Below are positions 44,258-53,839 of a stretch of 64,000 bases of DNA, piece by piece. The stretch spans positions 4,753,001 to 4,817,000 of the forward strand of contig NC_009767.1 of NCBI RefSeq assembly GCF_000017805.1, in the 5' to 3' direction. The stretch is from Roseiflexus castenholzii DSM 13941. Its GTDB lineage: Bacteria; Chloroflexota; Chloroflexia; Chloroflexales; Roseiflexaceae. Each line of letters begins with the position of its first letter. Within the stretch, counting starts at the first letter, position 1. The notes under the pieces are model-generated. The model saw nothing but the letters and a program-made list of their open reading frames with translations, did not search any database and was not told the DNA's origin. The position numbers were made by a program, and so were the translations under genes.

Positions 44258-45610
44258 CTAATTCTGCTTACGCGCCGCCAGATAGCTCTGAATCGCCAGG
44301 AACGACGGGCGCGGACTCCAGTCGGGGTTCAGAATGCCGAATGATGCCTGCTCGTGGTTCGGGTTTCCCTGTGCGCCCCAGAGAACCGCAAAGTTCATGT
44401 TCCACAAAAATGCGACACCTACCCACGGCTTGCCGTCCGGGGTACGGTACAGTTCATCAATGCGTCGCATCGCACTGATAATGTAGTCGCGCTGCTGTTC
44501 GAGCGAGACATAGTTGCCAAACTCATACCCCGGCGTATCATTTGGCGTCGCCCAACCATACTCCGTGATCCAGATTTGATGATCGCCGACCCCTTCTTCA
44601 ACCATAAACTTGCGCACATTTTCGACGTGGCGGAAGTAGTGGGTCGGATGGTCATTCCAGCATCGATCCGGCGCAGGATTGCACCCCTCGATATAACTCG
44701 GCTTTTCGGGCCAGAGGGTGTCGGGAGGATTGGCAGCCCCGCCCGGATGGACCGCCTGCGCGTCGAAATAGTCCTTGATCAATCCACCCTTATACTCGTA
44801 CATCGCCCGGTAGTAGCGCTCATCGGAAACTGCCAGCGACGGCTCATCGACGCCGCTCGACGATGGCGCTCCCGCCAGGACGAAAATGCGCGGCTCCACC
44901 GCCTTGATCCGCTTGTAACATTCGACCAGGATTTCAACATAGTGCCCGGCATCTTCGACCGTCACACGTCCGCCATTTTCGACTGCCAGGTTCTGTTCGT
45001 TCCAGATTTCAATCGCCTTGATCTTCGTGCCATACCGCTTCACCATCGCCTCGACAAAATTGCCCATCGTCACCGGGTCGCGCGGCAAGCCGTTGGTCGG
45101 ATTGTAAAACGAGGGCGCTTTGACGATGCTGATCAGCAGATTGAGGTTCCGCGCAGCAACATCGTTCACGATGTTGTCGAGTTCTCCCCATTTATAATCG
45201 CCCGGTTCCGGTCCTTCAATGTCCTTCCACTGAATCTGCTGGCGCACCCAGGTATATCCTGCGATTTCCGTCAACGTCAGCACCCGTTCGCGATCGGTGT
45301 AGTACAGGTGTGCAACCACACCGTGCGCCGTTTGGGGCAACGTCAGCGGGAACGTCAACTCAACCGGCGTTTCGGTCGGCGGCGGAAGGGGAGGGGCGAC
45401 GGTCGGATCACTTACGACTGCCGTTGGTGATGGCGATGCAGGATTGGCTGGAGAGACAACCGGCGGCGACGTCGGCGCGTTGATCACGGCCGTCGGTGGT
45501 GTGCTTCCCTGCGATGCGGGCGCGCCGCCACACGCGGCAAACAGTGGCGTCAATATGCCCAGAAGCGCGATGAGCGCTATCTGACGCCAATACAAAAAGG
45601 GGATCTTCAC
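44258..45610 (-). CDS. Lipoprotein glycoside hydrolase, clan GH-A fold
   Basis: 450 residues. Lipoprotein signal with lipobox LFAAC (cysteine near 27), a Pro/Thr/Ser-rich spacer to about 90, then a TIM-barrel hydrolase. AIEIWNEQNLAVENGG carries the acid/base glutamate after Asn, and QIWITEYGWATPND carries the likely nucleophile. Other features are TWVRQQIQWKDIEGPEPGDYKWGELD and FLWNMNFAVLWG. The pattern fits GH39/GH5-like exo- or endo-glycosidases; substrate unknown. It is probably anchored to the outer face of the membrane. Confidence 0.88.
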   Translation of the reverse strand: MKIPFLYWRQIALIALLGILTPLFAACGGAPASQGSTPPTAVINAPTSPPVVSPANPASPSPTAVVSDPTVAPPLPPPTETPVELTFPLTLPQTAHGVVAHLYYTDRERVLTLTEIAGYTWVRQQIQWKDIEGPEPGDYKWGELDNIVNDVAARNLNLLISIVKAPSFYNPTNGLPRDPVTMGNFVEAMVKRYGTKIKAIEIWNEQNLAVENGGRVTVEDAGHYVEILVECYKRIKAVEPRIFVLAGAPSSSGVDEPSLAVSDERYYRAMYEYKGGLIKDYFDAQAVHPGGAANPPDTLWPEKPSYIEGCNPAPDRCWNDHPTHYFRHVENVRKFMVEEGVGDHQIWITEYGWATPNDTPGYEFGNYVSLEQQRDYIISAMRRIDELYRTPDGKPWVGVAFLWNMNFAVLWGAQGNPNHEQASFGILNPDWSPRPSFLAIQSYLAARKQN

Positions 45611-45652
45611 TGCGTTGCTCCTTCAATACCAGAATGACACGTGACTGAAATG

Positions 45653-45801
45653 ATACCAATGACGCTTGCAGATGCCGCATGCGTGTCATTCCGAGCGCAG
45701 CGACTTGTCATTCCGAGCGCAGCGAGGAATCTCAGCGGGTCGCGCACGACCCCTCGCGCGGCTCGGGGTGACCATGCCGGATGGTCACCGGTCATTGGTA
45801 T
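45653..45801 (-). repeat. ATACCAAT-ended dispersed element, copy D
   Basis: Reverse-oriented copy upstream of the lipoprotein gene. Internal CATTCCGAGCGCAGCG is partly duplicated here (two GTCATTCCGAGCGCAGCG runs). Confidence 0.85.
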
Positions 45802-45902
45802 GATACCAGGGTTTACTGCCCCTGCTCACGCAGCGCAGCAGACCAGCACCATTATAGTCGAGCCTCAGACGCCTGCCGATACAGTCGGGCTGATACTCAT
45901 GT

Positions 45903-45926
45903 GATTCACCGGTGAATCACCGGTGA
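45903..45926. other. Two adjacent TCACCGGTGA palindromes
   Basis: GATTCACCGGTGAATC is a perfect 16-bp palindrome at 45903-45918. A second TCACCGGTGA follows, 11 bp centre to centre. They lie in the gap between two minus-strand genes, about 290 bp upstream of the lipoprotein gene start and 200 bp past the kinase stop. They could be an operator or just a repeat fragment. Confidence 0.4.
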
Positions 45927-46129
45927 TACGATAGGGAGGTCGAAGGTTAAGAGTGCAACATGGGGAGAGGCGCCCCCATGCGCGCAGGCATGGCGCAAAC
46001 GCAGGCGGGTCGGCGCGCGTCGCCGGCGAGGCGCCCCCATGCGCGCGGGTATGGCGCCGCCTGCCTCTCGCCTCCTGGCGTCCCCACCCGCTCCTGGCGC
46101 GCGTCGAGAGAGGGGCGGTCAGAAAGGTT

Positions 46130-49100
46130 TCATCCAGACGTCTCCACTGCCACTGCATCGAGCAGACAACGCACCTGACTCAGCAAGGTACGGCGACTGA
46201 ACGGCTTTTGCAAAAACGCAACGCCGGGGTTATCGCGGTTGATCGTCACCTGACGGGCATACCCGGACATAAACAGCACAGACACACCAGGGCAACGCGC
46301 CTGAACCCAGGTCGCCAGTTCGACGCCGCTCATTTCTGGCATGACCAGATCGGTGAGGAGGAGATGCAGCGCATGCCCAGGCAGTGTTTCAACGACACGC
46401 TGCGCTTCCCGCCCATTGCTCGCCTCGAAGACGGTATACCCATGATCGCGCAAAATACGCACCGCCAGACTCCGAACCGCCGGTTCGTCCTCGACTACCA
46501 GGATCGTTTCCTGACCACGCTCCGGTTGGGAGTCGAGTTCGGCATCCTGGTGATAGGACGATTCACCAGAGGCATAGGGCAGATAGACATCGAACCGTGC
46601 GCCTTGCCCCGGTTGGCTCTCACAGCGAATGAATCCCGCGTGTTGCTGCACAATGCCCAGGCATGTCGCCAGACCCAGACCGGCGCCCTGTCCAGGCGCT
46701 TTCGTGGTAAAGTATGGCTCAAAGATGTGCGCTTTCACCTCGACAGGAATGCCAACACCGGTATCTTGCACGGAAATGCGGATATATGGCGTTTCCACTA
46801 CTATGTCTCCGGTCGGCGCCGTCTGCGACGTGGCAATCACCAGCGCGCCGCCTTCCGGCATGGCATCACGCGCATTGACGATCAGGTTCATCAGCACCTG
46901 CTCGAACTGATGGGGATCGATGCGGATCGGACAGGGATGCGGCGCCGGCATCCAGGTCAGGCGAATGTCCTCCCCAATCAACCGCAGGATGAGTGGAACC
47001 ATGCCATCGATCAGGGCATTGACATCAATCGTCTGCGGATGACTCGGTTGACGACGCGCAAACGTGAGCAACTGACGCACCAGATGGGTGGCTCGCCTGG
47101 CGCTCTGCTGGATCGCCTGAATATCCGGGTATGCCGGCGAGTCGGATGGCAGCGTCGTCAGCGCCAGGTCGGCGCTCCCGCTGATAACGGTCAGGATATT
47201 GTTAAAATCGTGTGCCACGCCGCCTGCCAGCCGTCCAATCGCTTCCAGGCGCTGTGCGTGCATCAATTGCGTCTGCAACTGCTCACGTTCGGCTTCTTCC
47301 TGCTTGCGCGCCGTCACATCGAAGAAAATCGTCGCAAATTGATCCGGTCCCAGCGGAGAGACCGAAATGAAGAAATGCTTCTGCATCGGCTCGAAGTAGA
47401 CCTCCAAATGCGCCGGGCGACCGGTCGCCGCCACTGCGCCGAACTCCGCCAGGTATGGCGGTTCCGGCGTTCCGTAGACCTCGGTGGCAAGCCGATGAAC
47501 GACGTCCTCACGGCGAAGATTGAGAATGCGTTCATACTGGACGTTGACGTCGATGATCTCGTAATTGATCATTCTGCCATTATCGTCGCGCACCAGTCGG
47601 TGGAGCGCCACGCCCTCAAACATGTTGTCGAACAGCGAACGAAAGTGCTGTTCGCGCTGACGCAACGCGGCTTCGATGCGCTGGCGATGAATGGCGCTGG
47701 CGATCAACTGTCCGGTCAGTTGGAACGCCTCAACGACCGCGTCAGACGGCTCGAACTCGCGGAAGACCGTATCAAAGCCGATCCACCCGATGAACTGCGC
47801 GCCAATGAACAGCGGGATGCCGACCACCGTTTGAATGCCGAAGTCATTGAATGCTCGCCGCACTGCCTCATACTCAGGCGTCTCCGGCACATCGCGCCGC
47901 TGCATCACAACGATCTCGCCACGCCGCATCGGTTCAATCACCGGCATAAACTCAGCGAGATTGAGCCGGCCGCGCCTGCCACCGCTGGAGAGGACGGCGG
48001 GGTGGACCCATTCGTGCGTTCTGATCGCGTGATCGCCTTCCGGTGCAATCAAAAAGAGGTAACTGCGCTCAACGCCGGTAAATCGGACGACTTTCTCGAG
48101 CACGCTGATGATCTGATCATCGATCTGCGCCACCTCGCAGCGCACACAATCGTTGGCAGCCTGCTGGATCAACTGAATAAAATGGAGCCGATTGCGGAGC
48201 AGCGCCTGTTTGTGCTTGCGCTGCGTAATATTGCGCCAGATCAAGAGCCGTCCGTTGACCGAACCTTCCTGCCCGATGAGAGGAGTGATTTTGACCTCAA
48301 ATATCCGCTGCTGCCATGTAATCTCCAAAACCTGCTCACCCGGCTCATGGCAAGCCCGCAACAGCGCAGTCCAGGGCTTCAGAAGAGTCTCGACCGGCTG
48401 ACCGAAGAGCGAACCGCCATCGGGCGCGAAGAGACGCTGCGCCGCCGGGTTCATGTCGATAATCCGATTGCGCGCATTAAGCACAATCACCGCATCGCTC
48501 ATCAGTTCGACCACATACTCGCGCGCGATCGGCGCCAGCGTAAAGAGGCGGTAGCGAAACATGCCCCAAAGGAGCGCCAGACCTGAAAAGGACAGCGCAA
48601 GGGGGGTGATGTCCAGCGGCATCAGGGGATGCCATTCAAGCAGTTGCAGCAGGTTGGCAATCCAGGGCACAAAGGCGCTGATGGCCACCATGGTCGCCTG
48701 GCCGCGCTGCAACGACGACGCCTCCCGCGACGCGCGCCAGAATACAAGCGCTCCTGACGCAATCAAAGCGTAACTGTACACGGCGAAGACCCAAATCCAC
48801 GGACCAGGCGTGACATGCAACAGCACAAACGGTCCGTCCTGAAGGAGCGCGACATCCTGATAATAGAGACCGTGCGCAGTATTGGTCCAGTTCAGCGCAA
48901 TCGTCGCAATCGGAACGATGTACCACGGCGCGCCGCGCCAGCGCCACAGCCACGCAGCGCGCCGGGTGTAAGCAATGGCAAAACGCAGGTACAGGACGGG
49001 CAGGAATACAATTCCAAGGTGCGCGACGCCAAGCCAGAGCAGCTTGGTCGGCAGCGACGCGCTGATCAGCGTCAACCCGTATGCCAGCGTCCAGACAATC

Positions 49101-49237
49101 GCCGCTGCCATGAGCAAAACCAATTGTGTAGCGCCGGCCGTCATACGCTGGCGCCACGCATACAGTGCGACGGCGGTTTCCATGAGCGCCGCGATCAGCA
49201 GAAACGCAATGAAGACCGGCAACAACCACGCCATCAT
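46130..49237 (-). CDS. Hybrid histidine kinase (7TM, PAS, GAF, PAS, HisKA, HATPase, receiver)
   Basis: About 1,035 residues from ATG 49237 (in-frame ATGs at 49255 and 49234 also exist). Seven hydrophobic helices fill the first 235 residues, the histidine-kinase N-terminal 7TM type. A PAS domain (VVELMSDAVIVLNARNRIIDMNPAAQRLF), a GAF domain (VLEKVVRFTGVERSYLFLI) and a second PAS follow. The kinase core has the phospho-accepting His in GGVAHDFNNILT near 676, N-box NLIVNARDAM, and G boxes DTGVGIP and GAGLGLAT. The C-terminal receiver carries the Asp in LLLTDLVMPEMSG near 963 and K in LQKPFS. No DNA-binding partner is adjacent. Confidence 0.93.
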   Translation of the reverse strand: MMAWLLPVFIAFLLIAALMETAVALYAWRQRMTAGATQLVLLMAAAIVWTLAYGLTLISASLPTKLLWLGVAHLGIVFLPVLYLRFAIAYTRRAAWLWRWRGAPWYIVPIATIALNWTNTAHGLYYQDVALLQDGPFVLLHVTPGPWIWVFAVYSYALIASGALVFWRASREASSLQRGQATMVAISAFVPWIANLLQLLEWHPLMPLDITPLALSFSGLALLWGMFRYRLFTLAPIAREYVVELMSDAVIVLNARNRIIDMNPAAQRLFAPDGGSLFGQPVETLLKPWTALLRACHEPGEQVLEITWQQRIFEVKITPLIGQEGSVNGRLLIWRNITQRKHKQALLRNRLHFIQLIQQAANDCVRCEVAQIDDQIISVLEKVVRFTGVERSYLFLIAPEGDHAIRTHEWVHPAVLSSGGRRGRLNLAEFMPVIEPMRRGEIVVMQRRDVPETPEYEAVRRAFNDFGIQTVVGIPLFIGAQFIGWIGFDTVFREFEPSDAVVEAFQLTGQLIASAIHRQRIEAALRQREQHFRSLFDNMFEGVALHRLVRDDNGRMINYEIIDVNVQYERILNLRREDVVHRLATEVYGTPEPPYLAEFGAVAATGRPAHLEVYFEPMQKHFFISVSPLGPDQFATIFFDVTARKQEEAEREQLQTQLMHAQRLEAIGRLAGGVAHDFNNILTVISGSADLALTTLPSDSPAYPDIQAIQQSARRATHLVRQLLTFARRQPSHPQTIDVNALIDGMVPLILRLIGEDIRLTWMPAPHPCPIRIDPHQFEQVLMNLIVNARDAMPEGGALVIATSQTAPTGDIVVETPYIRISVQDTGVGIPVEVKAHIFEPYFTTKAPGQGAGLGLATCLGIVQQHAGFIRCESQPGQGARFDVYLPYASGESSYHQDAELDSQPERGQETILVVEDEPAVRSLAVRILRDHGYTVFEASNGREAQRVVETLPGHALHLLLTDLVMPEMSGVELATWVQARCPGVSVLFMSGYARQVTINRDNPGVAFLQKPFSRRTLLSQVRCLLDAVAVETSG

Positions 49238-49384
49238 CAACCCACCATTAAGCATAGCAGGTCAAGACGCTTGCCATACTCGGCAAACACCCTGACCTCG
49301 CGGACGACGGACTGATCGCAAAACCGGACGATCAACCGTTGAATGCTATTGTATCACCGGCGCATAACCGGTTTGTGTCGATCC

Positions 49385-50659
49385 TCACACTGCTTCCAGC
49401 GCCTGCGTCAGATCGGCGATCACATCTTCCGGGTGTTCCACGCCAATCGATAGCCGAATCATCGCCGGTGTAATGCCCAATTCGATCCGTTCTTCAGGAT
49501 CGACATCGGCGTGCGTCATAGTTGCCGGGTGCTCGGCAAGCGATTCGGTGCCTCCCAGACTGACAGCAAGATGGATCAACTGAAGCGCATTCAGCAAACG
49601 AAAGGCTTCGGCCTCGCCGCCGACGACCTCGAACGAAATCATGCTCCCCGGCGCGCTGCACTGGCGCTGAAATATCTCGTACTGCGGGTCGTCTTCAGTC
49701 AGGTTGCCCAGGTAGCGAACACGCGCCACCTTCGGGTGCGTCTTCAGGAACGCCGCAACGTGACGCGCAGTCTTCATCTGAGCAGTCATGCGCAATTTGA
49801 GCGTCTCCAGGCTGCGCAGCAACAACCAACCGGTGTGCGGTCCCGCCATGGTGCCGAAGATCGTGCGCAAAACCCTGACCTGATCCAGCAATTCGCGGCT
49901 TCCCAGGCAGACTCCCGCTATCACGTCGCTATGGCCGCCGATATACTTGGTGGCTGAGTAGAGCACCAGGTCGGCGCCATGGTTGAGCGGTTGCTGCCAG
50001 AGCGGTCCCAGGAACGTGTTGTCCACCGCCACCAGAATGCGCCGCACGCTGCTCAGACGGTTCGCAAGCGCCGCGCACGCCGCAATGTCAACCAGATCGT
50101 TCGTCGGGTTGGCAGGAGTTTCGATAAAGATCATCGCCAGGCGTTCGGTCAGACCCAAGCGTCGAAGCAGAAGTTCCGCCTGTTCTGGCGGCGTGCCGGC
50201 GCGAAAACCGACCGCGCGAACACCAAACTGCGGCAGCACATGTTTGAAAAGAAAGTCGGTGCCGCCATACACCGGTTCGCTATGGAGCAACACATCACCG
50301 GGGCGCAGGAACGTCAGCAGGGTAGTGGTGATGGCCGCCATGCCGCTCGCAAAGACTGCCGCCGCTTCGGCTTCGTCCCACAGCGTCAACCGGTCCTCGA
50401 GGATTTCGAGGTCGGGATTGTTGAGGCGGCTGTAGATCAACCCCATCTGCTCACCGTCGCGCCGTGACCGCAGACCATACGCCAGTTCAAAGAATGCCTT
50501 GCCCTCTTCCGCCGATTTGAAAATGAACGTCGAGGTCTGGAAGATCGGGATTTTGGCGGCGCCCTCCGACCATTCGGGGCGGTAGCCGTAACTCATCATC
50601 AGGCTTTCCGGGTGGAGGGGACGACCGTTGAGGTATCCTTCCGGTTTGCGCTCTGCCAT
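49385..50659 (-). CDS. Cys/Met-metabolism PLP enzyme (cystathionine gamma-synthase / methionine gamma-lyase type)
   Basis: 424 residues. PLP lysine at about 238 in LYSATKYIGGHSDVIAG; YSRLNNPDLEILEDRL and FASGMAAITTTLLTF cofactor loops; IFIETPANPTNDLVDI and VAVDNTFLGPLWQQPLNHGADL; C-terminal SLGGTESLAEHPATMTHAD and GITPAMIRLSIGVEHPEDVIADL. The N-terminal insertion AYGLRSRRDGEQMGLIYSR differs from the classic enzymes and is found in a subgroup with unclear substrate choice. It may make or break cystathionine or methionine-like thioethers. Confidence 0.9.
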   Translation of the reverse strand: MAERKPEGYLNGRPLHPESLMMSYGYRPEWSEGAAKIPIFQTSTFIFKSAEEGKAFFELAYGLRSRRDGEQMGLIYSRLNNPDLEILEDRLTLWDEAEAAAVFASGMAAITTTLLTFLRPGDVLLHSEPVYGGTDFLFKHVLPQFGVRAVGFRAGTPPEQAELLLRRLGLTERLAMIFIETPANPTNDLVDIAACAALANRLSSVRRILVAVDNTFLGPLWQQPLNHGADLVLYSATKYIGGHSDVIAGVCLGSRELLDQVRVLRTIFGTMAGPHTGWLLLRSLETLKLRMTAQMKTARHVAAFLKTHPKVARVRYLGNLTEDDPQYEIFQRQCSAPGSMISFEVVGGEAEAFRLLNALQLIHLAVSLGGTESLAEHPATMTHADVDPEERIELGITPAMIRLSIGVEHPEDVIADLTQALEAV

Positions 50660-50704
50660 ACCTGCCTCCTTGCACGTGGACGGAACGCCGCTGTTCCGCC
50701 GCTG

Positions 50705-51412
50705 CTAATCACGCGGACCGAAAAACCACTGCACGACGCGCAGCTCGTCGGCTGCCAGACGTTGCTGCATCACGTCGTCATAGACCGCGCCATAATCATA
50801 GGGCACGCTGCGCAGCAAGATGATTCCATCTTCGATAACGATGTAGTGCGCTTCTCGATCCGGATCGTCCATTCGACGATAGGAGGCGCTGCCGGGATTG
50901 AGCCAGATCTCGCGCTCGCCGAGCGTCATAACTCCCTGGCGATGCGTATGCCCCAGGATCAACCGGTCGATCTCCTGATCTGGGAAGCGCACCCGACAGA
51001 ATGAATGATAGGCATGACGACTCAGAATGAGTTCGTAATTGCGGTAAAGATGGGTCATGCCATAGCGAATGCCGTCGATCTCGAATGTTACCGCTTCCGG
51101 CAGCGACATCAGGAAATCGGCGTCTGCCGCCGTCAACCGCCGGGCATTGTGGTGACGCCACTGGAGTGCGCTGTCGGTGATGTGCCAGAGCGCCGGTTCA
51201 TAAAAGGTCTCCGCCACCTGCCGGTCGTGGTTGCCCTGCACGCACACGACGTTATGGGCGCGTATCCAGGCGAGCGTCTCGCGTGGATGCGTCCCGTAAT
51301 CGACGAGATCGCCGGCGCAGTAGACGGCATCGGCATCGCATTCGCGCGACCAGATCGCGTCCAGCGCGATGATATTGCTGTGCACATCGGAAATGATCAG
51401 TGCTTTCATCAC
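50705..51412 (-). CDS. Calcineurin-like metallophosphoesterase
   Basis: 235 residues with all metal-binding blocks in order: ALIISDVHSNIIAL (D, H), YCAGDLVDYG (GD), VVCVQGNHDRQV (GNHD), an internal H in YGMTHLYRNY, and LILGHTHRQGV (GHTH). Belongs to the YfcE/predicted phosphodiesterase group (DVHSN...), which acts on phosphodiesters or phosphomonoesters; physiological substrate unknown. Start at 51412 or 51409. Confidence 0.92.
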   Translation of the reverse strand: MMKALIISDVHSNIIALDAIWSRECDADAVYCAGDLVDYGTHPRETLAWIRAHNVVCVQGNHDRQVAETFYEPALWHITDSALQWRHHNARRLTAADADFLMSLPEAVTFEIDGIRYGMTHLYRNYELILSRHAYHSFCRVRFPDQEIDRLILGHTHRQGVMTLGEREIWLNPGSASYRRMDDPDREAHYIVIEDGIILLRSVPYDYGAVYDDVMQQRLAADELRVVQWFFGPRD

Positions 51413-51691
51413 CTAATAGCATACCAGATGTTGGGACGTGGCGTAAAGAGAACTAAGGTCTGAGGACTGATCCGTGAACATCGGTTGCGCTCTGCGGCGA
51501 TCCACGAGCATGCTCCCACCATGCTTCTGAGCCGTATGACAGGCATGTCTCCCTCAGCGACGCGCCGGGTCTCGAAACGGATGCATAGGGCGCGCCCCAC
51601 GTGCACCGACGGCGCGCCCCTAAAGTCTTTGGCGGGGAGGAACTGAACGTTAAACGCGAGACGTTCTCCTCACCTCCTGATGCCCACTGCA

Positions 51692-52714
51692 TCACTGCGC
51701 CGCCGCCAGCAGCGCCTGCGCCAGGTCGGCGCCGGTGGCGTAGCGATGCGCGAACGGACCGGTGGCGCGCGCAATGACCCGCGCCAGCGCTGGCGGCGGC
51801 GCGGGCACGAGCGCCGCCAGAGTCTTCCCGATGGCATACAGGTCATTGCCCGGCAGCACCAACCCTTGCAACTGCTCCGGGCTGGCAAATTCCGGCGTGC
51901 AGGTGATCGAGCGCGGATCGTAGGGCAAATTGTAGCAACGCGCCGAACCCCAGTCGATCACCACCAGCGTGCCGTTCTGATCCAGAATGAGGTTCGCGGG
52001 CTTGATGTCCTGATGCACATATCCGGCGCGATGGAGCGCATCAAGCGCCACACATGTTCGCGCCAGAAGATGCACGAGCGAAGAGAGCGCAAGACGCCCC
52101 GCGCCTGCCAGTTCCTCAATCGTTTGTCCATCGATGAACGTCATCTTCAGCGTACTACGCCCATCACGCTCGTCATAGGCAAGATACTGCGGCGCCGGAA
52201 TGGGCAGCCGCGCCCATTCGAGCCAGAAGAGCATGCCCGCTTCACGACGCAGATCGTGAGTCGGTGCGCCAGGAAGCGTTCGTTTGATAATGACGCACCG
52301 ATTGGTGTACTCATCGCGCGCCAGCAGCACCTCGTGCAGTGCAGTCCGACGGAGACGCGCCAGTACCCGATCCCCCGACACACCATGCGGGACAGCATGA
52401 TGCTGCGCTCTTGCCCGCATGACAGCGCGCGCCGGCGCTACGGTGGTATCGTCAAACACGCGACAAGGCGCATTGGCGCGGCGCATCCCCGATGTACGCG
52501 ACGCCTGTCGCAGCCGATGGACCGCTCTGGCGCAAGCGACGAAACTCACCCCAGACGACACCCGGCGACGGATGGCGACAAGGATGCGCTCGACCAGCAC
52601 CAGCGCCAGACCGATGGAGCAGAGCGAGATGCTTTCCGCCAGACGCGACGCACTCTTGCCAAGCAGCAGTATAATCAGCGCCAGTGTGAGCAGTGTGAGC
52701 GCAAAACGCTTCAT
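51692..52714 (-). CDS. Membrane-anchored Ser/Thr kinase-like protein
   Basis: 340 residues. Two N-terminal hydrophobic segments (ALTLLTLALIILLL; SISLCSIGLALVLVERILVAI) then a kinase domain from about 115: CVIIKRTL with the ATP lysine, YVHQDIKPANLIL with catalytic D236 (HQD in place of HRD), and LVVIDWGSAR with D254 (DWG in place of DFG). P+1 region TPEFASPEQL is kept. The glycine-rich loop is weak. Catalytic Lys, Asp and metal-binding Asp are present, so activity is plausible. The stop overlaps the following PH-like gene by 4 nt in the order PH-like gene first, kinase second. Confidence 0.85.
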   Translation of the reverse strand: MKRFALTLLTLALIILLLGKSASRLAESISLCSIGLALVLVERILVAIRRRVSSGVSFVACARAVHRLRQASRTSGMRRANAPCRVFDDTTVAPARAVMRARAQHHAVPHGVSGDRVLARLRRTALHEVLLARDEYTNRCVIIKRTLPGAPTHDLRREAGMLFWLEWARLPIPAPQYLAYDERDGRSTLKMTFIDGQTIEELAGAGRLALSSLVHLLARTCVALDALHRAGYVHQDIKPANLILDQNGTLVVIDWGSARCYNLPYDPRSITCTPEFASPEQLQGLVLPGNDLYAIGKTLAALVPAPPPALARVIARATGPFAHRYATGADLAQALLAAAQ

Positions 52715-53166
52715 GGCACCCTCCAGAACGCCGGAATGCGCTGCAAACGAGCGATTTCCTCCTTCAACTGCCGAAATTCGCCAACGTTGCGCACGATCAG
52801 AACGTCATCATCGCGGGTGATCGTGAGGCGCCCATAGTCGAACAGACGTCCGAGCAGGCTCTGAGTGATCAGGACATCAACGCGATGCAGCGGGATCTGT
52901 TCCTCGCGCCAGAAGAACCACCCCTGCCGCAACAACAGTGTGTCGCCACGCACGACGAGGGTCATGGCCAGTTCGCAGTACGCGATGCGTGCTGCCAGGA
53001 ACAGTGGCGCGAGCGCGAAGAGCAAGGCTGCACCGGTTGCGTGGACGATGCCGGCGAGCATCATGCCGACGCCGAGTGCCAGGCAAACGACGATCTTGAC
53101 GCCAACGATGTACGGGTGAGGGCGAAAGAGCCGTTCGTGGATCGCGGGGTGCACAGACGTAGTCAT
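52711..53166 (-). CDS. Membrane protein with bacterial PH-like domain
   Basis: 151 residues. Two close membrane helices at about 22-60 (VGVKIVVCLALGVGMMLAGIVHATGAALLFALAPLFLAARI) then a beta-rich PH-like unit: MTLVVRGDTLLLRQGWFFWREEQIPLHRVDVLITQSLLGRLFDYGRLTI, the motif order of YdbS/YdbT-type proteins. It is translationally coupled to the kinase gene downstream (4-nt overlap), suggesting a shared membrane task. Confidence 0.82.
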   Translation of the reverse strand: MTTSVHPAIHERLFRPHPYIVGVKIVVCLALGVGMMLAGIVHATGAALLFALAPLFLAARIAYCELAMTLVVRGDTLLLRQGWFFWREEQIPLHRVDVLITQSLLGRLFDYGRLTITRDDDVLIVRNVGEFRQLKEEIARLQRIPAFWRVP

Positions 53167-53465
53167 CGTTGCCTCCCTGCCACTGCTGGAACGGCGCTGC
53201 TCCGAATGAGCGGCGCGAGCAGCAGTGTCGGCTTCATTCTAGAGAGCCTTTCTGAGAAACGAGTGAGATATGGCTGAGTAATTCTGTGAGATATTGAAAA
53301 ACTCCGACAACTTTGGGTTTTCTTTTTAGACAATCTCCATTTCCTGCGCACACCTGACCGAGATTGATGAACATCCAGAAAAACCGACGCCCTTGAGGAG
53401 CGATCATCGGTCACCATGCGTGAACGACCGCACCAACGGTGGGGAGTTCCCCGCGCGTGCCCGTA

Positions 53466-53730
53466 GGATCGGTCGAGGCGCCCCCCTGTGAGCGCCCGTT
53501 CAGGAACATGACAGGTAGAATGGCTAAATCTAAAAACTGGGATCGGTCGAGGCGCCCCCCTGTGAGCGCCCGTTCAAGAGCGGACCACGCGCACGAGACT
53601 GGCGGACTGCATAGCGTTGGGATGAGCCGTTGTACCCTCACCCTATGCCTTGAAAACGATGTATGCAACAGCAAAAGACATGCATAGCGTTGGGATGCGC
53701 CGTTGCACCCTCACCCTATGCCCCGCTTCT
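53466..53730. repeat. Two short direct-repeat pairs
   Basis: GGATCGGTCGAGGCGCCCCC with about 15 further matching bases starts at 53466 and 53540 (74 bp apart). GCATAGCGTTGGGATG with CACCCTATGCC starts at 53609 and 53682 (73 bp apart). Between 53167 and 53465 I see no gene or clear element. Confidence 0.75.
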
Positions 53731-53786
53731 GCACGCGGGAGCGGGGAGACCGACGCCGCGTGCGCCCGTCCCACGGCGGGCATGCC

Positions 53787-53836
53787 GGTGCATACTATAC
53801 TAGTATGCTAGCACGACACATTATCCCACCGCCGCC
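53787..53836 (-). repeat. A+T-rich dispersed insert, copy 2
   Basis: Contains ACTATACTAGTATGCTAGC and ACATTATCCCACC, the diverged reverse complement of the insert at 35205-35262. As at the other site it is embedded in REP-like repeats. Confidence 0.6.
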
Positions 53837-53839
53837 GAG

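Noticed and set aside
45953..48586. 877-codon plus-strand open frame
   Set aside because: It lies opposite the hybrid histidine kinase; the kinase strand shows all domain motifs, and the antisense frame is His/Arg-rich without any.
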